Below, one piece after another: positions 5,684-7,200 of a stretch of DNA of 7,200 nucleotides (position 1 is its first letter; each line of letters opens with the position of its first letter). This DNA comes from JBBKWQ01 sp037969115 (GTDB taxonomy: Bacteria > Actinomycetota > Acidimicrobiia > Acidimicrobiales > Ilumatobacteraceae): NCBI GenBank assembly GCA_037969115.1, contig JBBKWQ010000376.1:1-7200 (forward strand). The letters run 5' to 3'. The notes beneath the pieces are model-generated. The model saw only the letters and a list, made by a program, of their open reading frames with translations. It ran no database searches and was not told the origin of the DNA. A program made the position numbers and the translations under genes.

Positions 5684-7099
5684 ATGAAACCCACACTTCG
5701 TACCGTCTGGATCGCCGTCGTCGCGCTGTTCGCCGTCCTTGCGACCGCCTGCGACACCGGTGATCCCGAACGACGATCCACCGATCCCGCACCAGAATCC
5801 GGCCGTGGCGCCGCCCCCAAGGTCGTCCCCATCGACACGACTGGCACCGTGACGAGCATCGAGGACGAACGTCCCGGCGATGGCCCGACATCGAGGCCGG
5901 CAACCGGTACGGAGCCACCCAATGTGTCCGACAACGTCCCTGGCACCGATCCCGACATCGTGAACGACGACGACACCGTCGACGTCACGATCTACGAGAT
6001 CGGCGTCAGCACCGTCCTACCGAGCGGCTGGACCCCGGCGCCTGGCGGCGGGTTCACCGATGGAACAAGCACAGTGGGCGCTCTCGCCATCGCGACCGCC
6101 GAAGCGGGGGAGTCCGCCCTCGACGGATTCGAACCGTTCGGTGCAATCACCGCCGGCGGCCGCGGCTGGGAGCTCCACGCGCAACAGACCGGAGATCTGA
6201 TCGTTGGTCTCGCGCTCACCGAGATCGGCGATCTCACCTACGGAATCGTCCTCCAAGCCCCAGCCGAGCTTGCCGAATCCCAACTCGAAACGGTCGTCGT
6301 CCCCGCCCTCGAGGCCTTCGAGGTGACCGACGCTCCGATCGGCTCCGATCCGTTCCAGGGCATGGAGGTCGACAGCGTCGACATCGGCGGCCACGCCGTC
6401 GCCTACGTCGCCGGCGGAACCGGCACGCCGACGGTTGTGTTCGAGGCGGGTTTGGGCAGCAACGGCATGGACAGCTGGGCGCTCGTTGCGCCCGACGTTG
6501 CCGATCATGCCCGGGTGTTCGCCTACGACCGGCCCGGCTACGGCGGCAGCGACCTCACCGAGTCGCCACGAGATGCCGCAACCATGGTCGAGGATCTCCG
6601 CCAGCTCCTCGCAACCACAGGTCACGAACCGCCCTACCTGCTGGTCGGGCACTCACTCGGCGGCACGCTGATGGATCTGTTCGCTCGCACCCACCCTGAC
6701 GAGGTCGCCGGGCTCGTTCTGGTCGATTCCCGCCACCACGAATACACCGAGCGCTGCGTCGCGCAGTTCGGTCCCGCCGAGTGCGACGTTCCCACCGACG
6801 AAGAAGTCGCCGGCGTGGCGCAACCCATCCTCGGCGAATGGCGAGCACTCCCGTACACGGAGGCTCAGCTCTCCCTCGCGCCACCGCTCACCGACATGCC
6901 GCTCGCCGTCATCGTCGCCGACATAGCGGGCGGGTCACCAGAGACCTTCGAGCTGTGGCGTCAGACCCAACAGGATTACGCCGACCAAGTCCGCAACTCG
7001 CATCTGATCGTCGCCGAAGACAGCGACCACGCCATCCCCGCGCGGCAACCCCACCTGATCATCGACACCATCATCCAACTGATCGGTGCCTCGCGATGA
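5684..7099 (+). CDS. Predicted lipoprotein with C-terminal alpha/beta hydrolase domain
   Basis: 471 residues. The N-terminus has basic residues, a hydrophobic stretch (about 8-20) and LATAC, where Cys23 is the likely lipidated residue. The Ala at -3 is less usual than Leu/Val in a lipobox. A Pro/Thr/Asp-rich linker covers about 24-98, as expected for an anchored exported protein. Residues about 98-215 (from VTIYEIGVSTVLPSGW to VVPALEAFEV) resemble the PsbP/Mog1-like fold of actinobacterial lipoproteins; this is inferred from pattern only. Residues about 225-471 are an alpha/beta hydrolase: VVFEAGLGSNG (251-260), AYDRPGYGGSD (280-290), the nucleophile elbow VGHSLGG with Ser324, and a late catalytic His449 in DSDHA. 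The acid may be Asp348 (LVLVDSR) or Asp413. Cys358 and Cys367 could form a disulfide outside the cell. GGAG lies 5 bases before the ATG. Substrate, esterase or peptidase, is not predictable. Confidence 0.92.
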   Translation: MKPTLRTVWIAVVALFAVLATACDTGDPERRSTDPAPESGRGAAPKVVPIDTTGTVTSIEDERPGDGPTSRPATGTEPPNVSDNVPGTDPDIVNDDDTVDVTIYEIGVSTVLPSGWTPAPGGGFTDGTSTVGALAIATAEAGESALDGFEPFGAITAGGRGWELHAQQTGDLIVGLALTEIGDLTYGIVLQAPAELAESQLETVVVPALEAFEVTDAPIGSDPFQGMEVDSVDIGGHAVAYVAGGTGTPTVVFEAGLGSNGMDSWALVAPDVADHARVFAYDRPGYGGSDLTESPRDAATMVEDLRQLLATTGHEPPYLLVGHSLGGTLMDLFARTHPDEVAGLVLVDSRHHEYTERCVAQFGPAECDVPTDEEVAGVAQPILGEWRALPYTEAQLSLAPPLTDMPLAVIVADIAGGSPETFELWRQTQQDYADQVRNSHLIVAEDSDHAIPARQPHLIIDTIIQLIGASR

Positions 7100-7200
7100 G
7101 CCCCAGGATCCCCTCTCGCACCCTGGCGAGCCTGGCCGCCGGCGCGTCGCTGGTCATCGTCGGCGCGTGCGCGAACGTCGCTGCCGACAACTCCGTCGAG
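7096..7200 (+). CDS. Start of a second predicted lipoprotein (cut by the window edge)
   Basis: The ATG at 7096-7098 overlaps the hydrolase stop codon as ATGA, and the frame stays open for all 35 remaining codons. The peptide begins MSPRIPSRTLAS, has a hydrophobic core (about residues 10-22) and ends its signal with IVGAC, a good lipobox with Cys25 as the lipidation site. It then continues into a polar Ala/Asp/Asn segment. This is a textbook lipoprotein signal peptide, and the 4-base overlap implies co-translation with the hydrolase. No clear ribosome site precedes it, which fits coupling. The mature domain lies outside the window, so the function is unknown; it could be another hydrolase or a paralogue of the upstream gene. 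Confidence 0.75.
   Translation, partial: MSPRIPSRTLASLAAGASLVIVGACANVAADNSVE

Overview
The window is a high-GC, densely coding bacterial chromosome segment with seven complete genes and the start of an eighth. Codon usage, GTG/TTG start candidates, Asp/Thr/Val-rich proteins and two lipoproteins with actinobacterial-style signal peptides suggest an actinobacterium. An Acidimicrobiia/Ilumatobacter-like source is my guess from protein style only. I see no mobile element, CRISPR array, tRNA or rRNA, and no gene-free stretch over 300 bases.

Region 1 (about 12-1958) is a divergent stress-type module. A YceI-family lipocalin-like protein reads leftward. A MarR-family regulator and a LigB-like extradiol dioxygenase of the 4,5-DOPA dioxygenase (YgiD) family read rightward and overlap by 4 bases (ATGA). 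The 82-base divergent gap holds a 21-bp imperfect palindrome, a good candidate operator for the MarR protein on both transcripts. My inference is that the regulator senses a phenolic or quinone-like compound and controls the dioxygenase and the YceI protein.

Region 2 (2005 to about 5460) is a leftward cluster read in the order sensor histidine kinase (DesK/NarX type, HisKA_3), NarL/LuxR-type response regulator, membrane glycosyltransferase of the GT39/ArnT/PMT superfamily. Kinase and regulator overlap by ATGA. The glycosyltransferase starts 46 bases after the regulator, and that junction carries a 10-bp direct repeat spaced exactly 21 bp. The simplest reading is one operon in which the two-component pair and an envelope-glycosylating enzyme are co-expressed.

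Region 3 (5464-7200) is a 220-base divergent spacer with two GC-rich hairpins, then a rightward pair of predicted lipoproteins that also overlap by ATGA. The first is a long lipoprotein with an acidic linker, a domain that looks PsbP/Mog1-like, and a C-terminal alpha/beta hydrolase with an intact Ser nucleophile. The second is cut by the window edge after its lipobox.

No gene is an obviously new system. The most unusual items are the two-domain lipoprotein hydrolase with its lipoprotein partner, and the regulatory repeats at the two control points.
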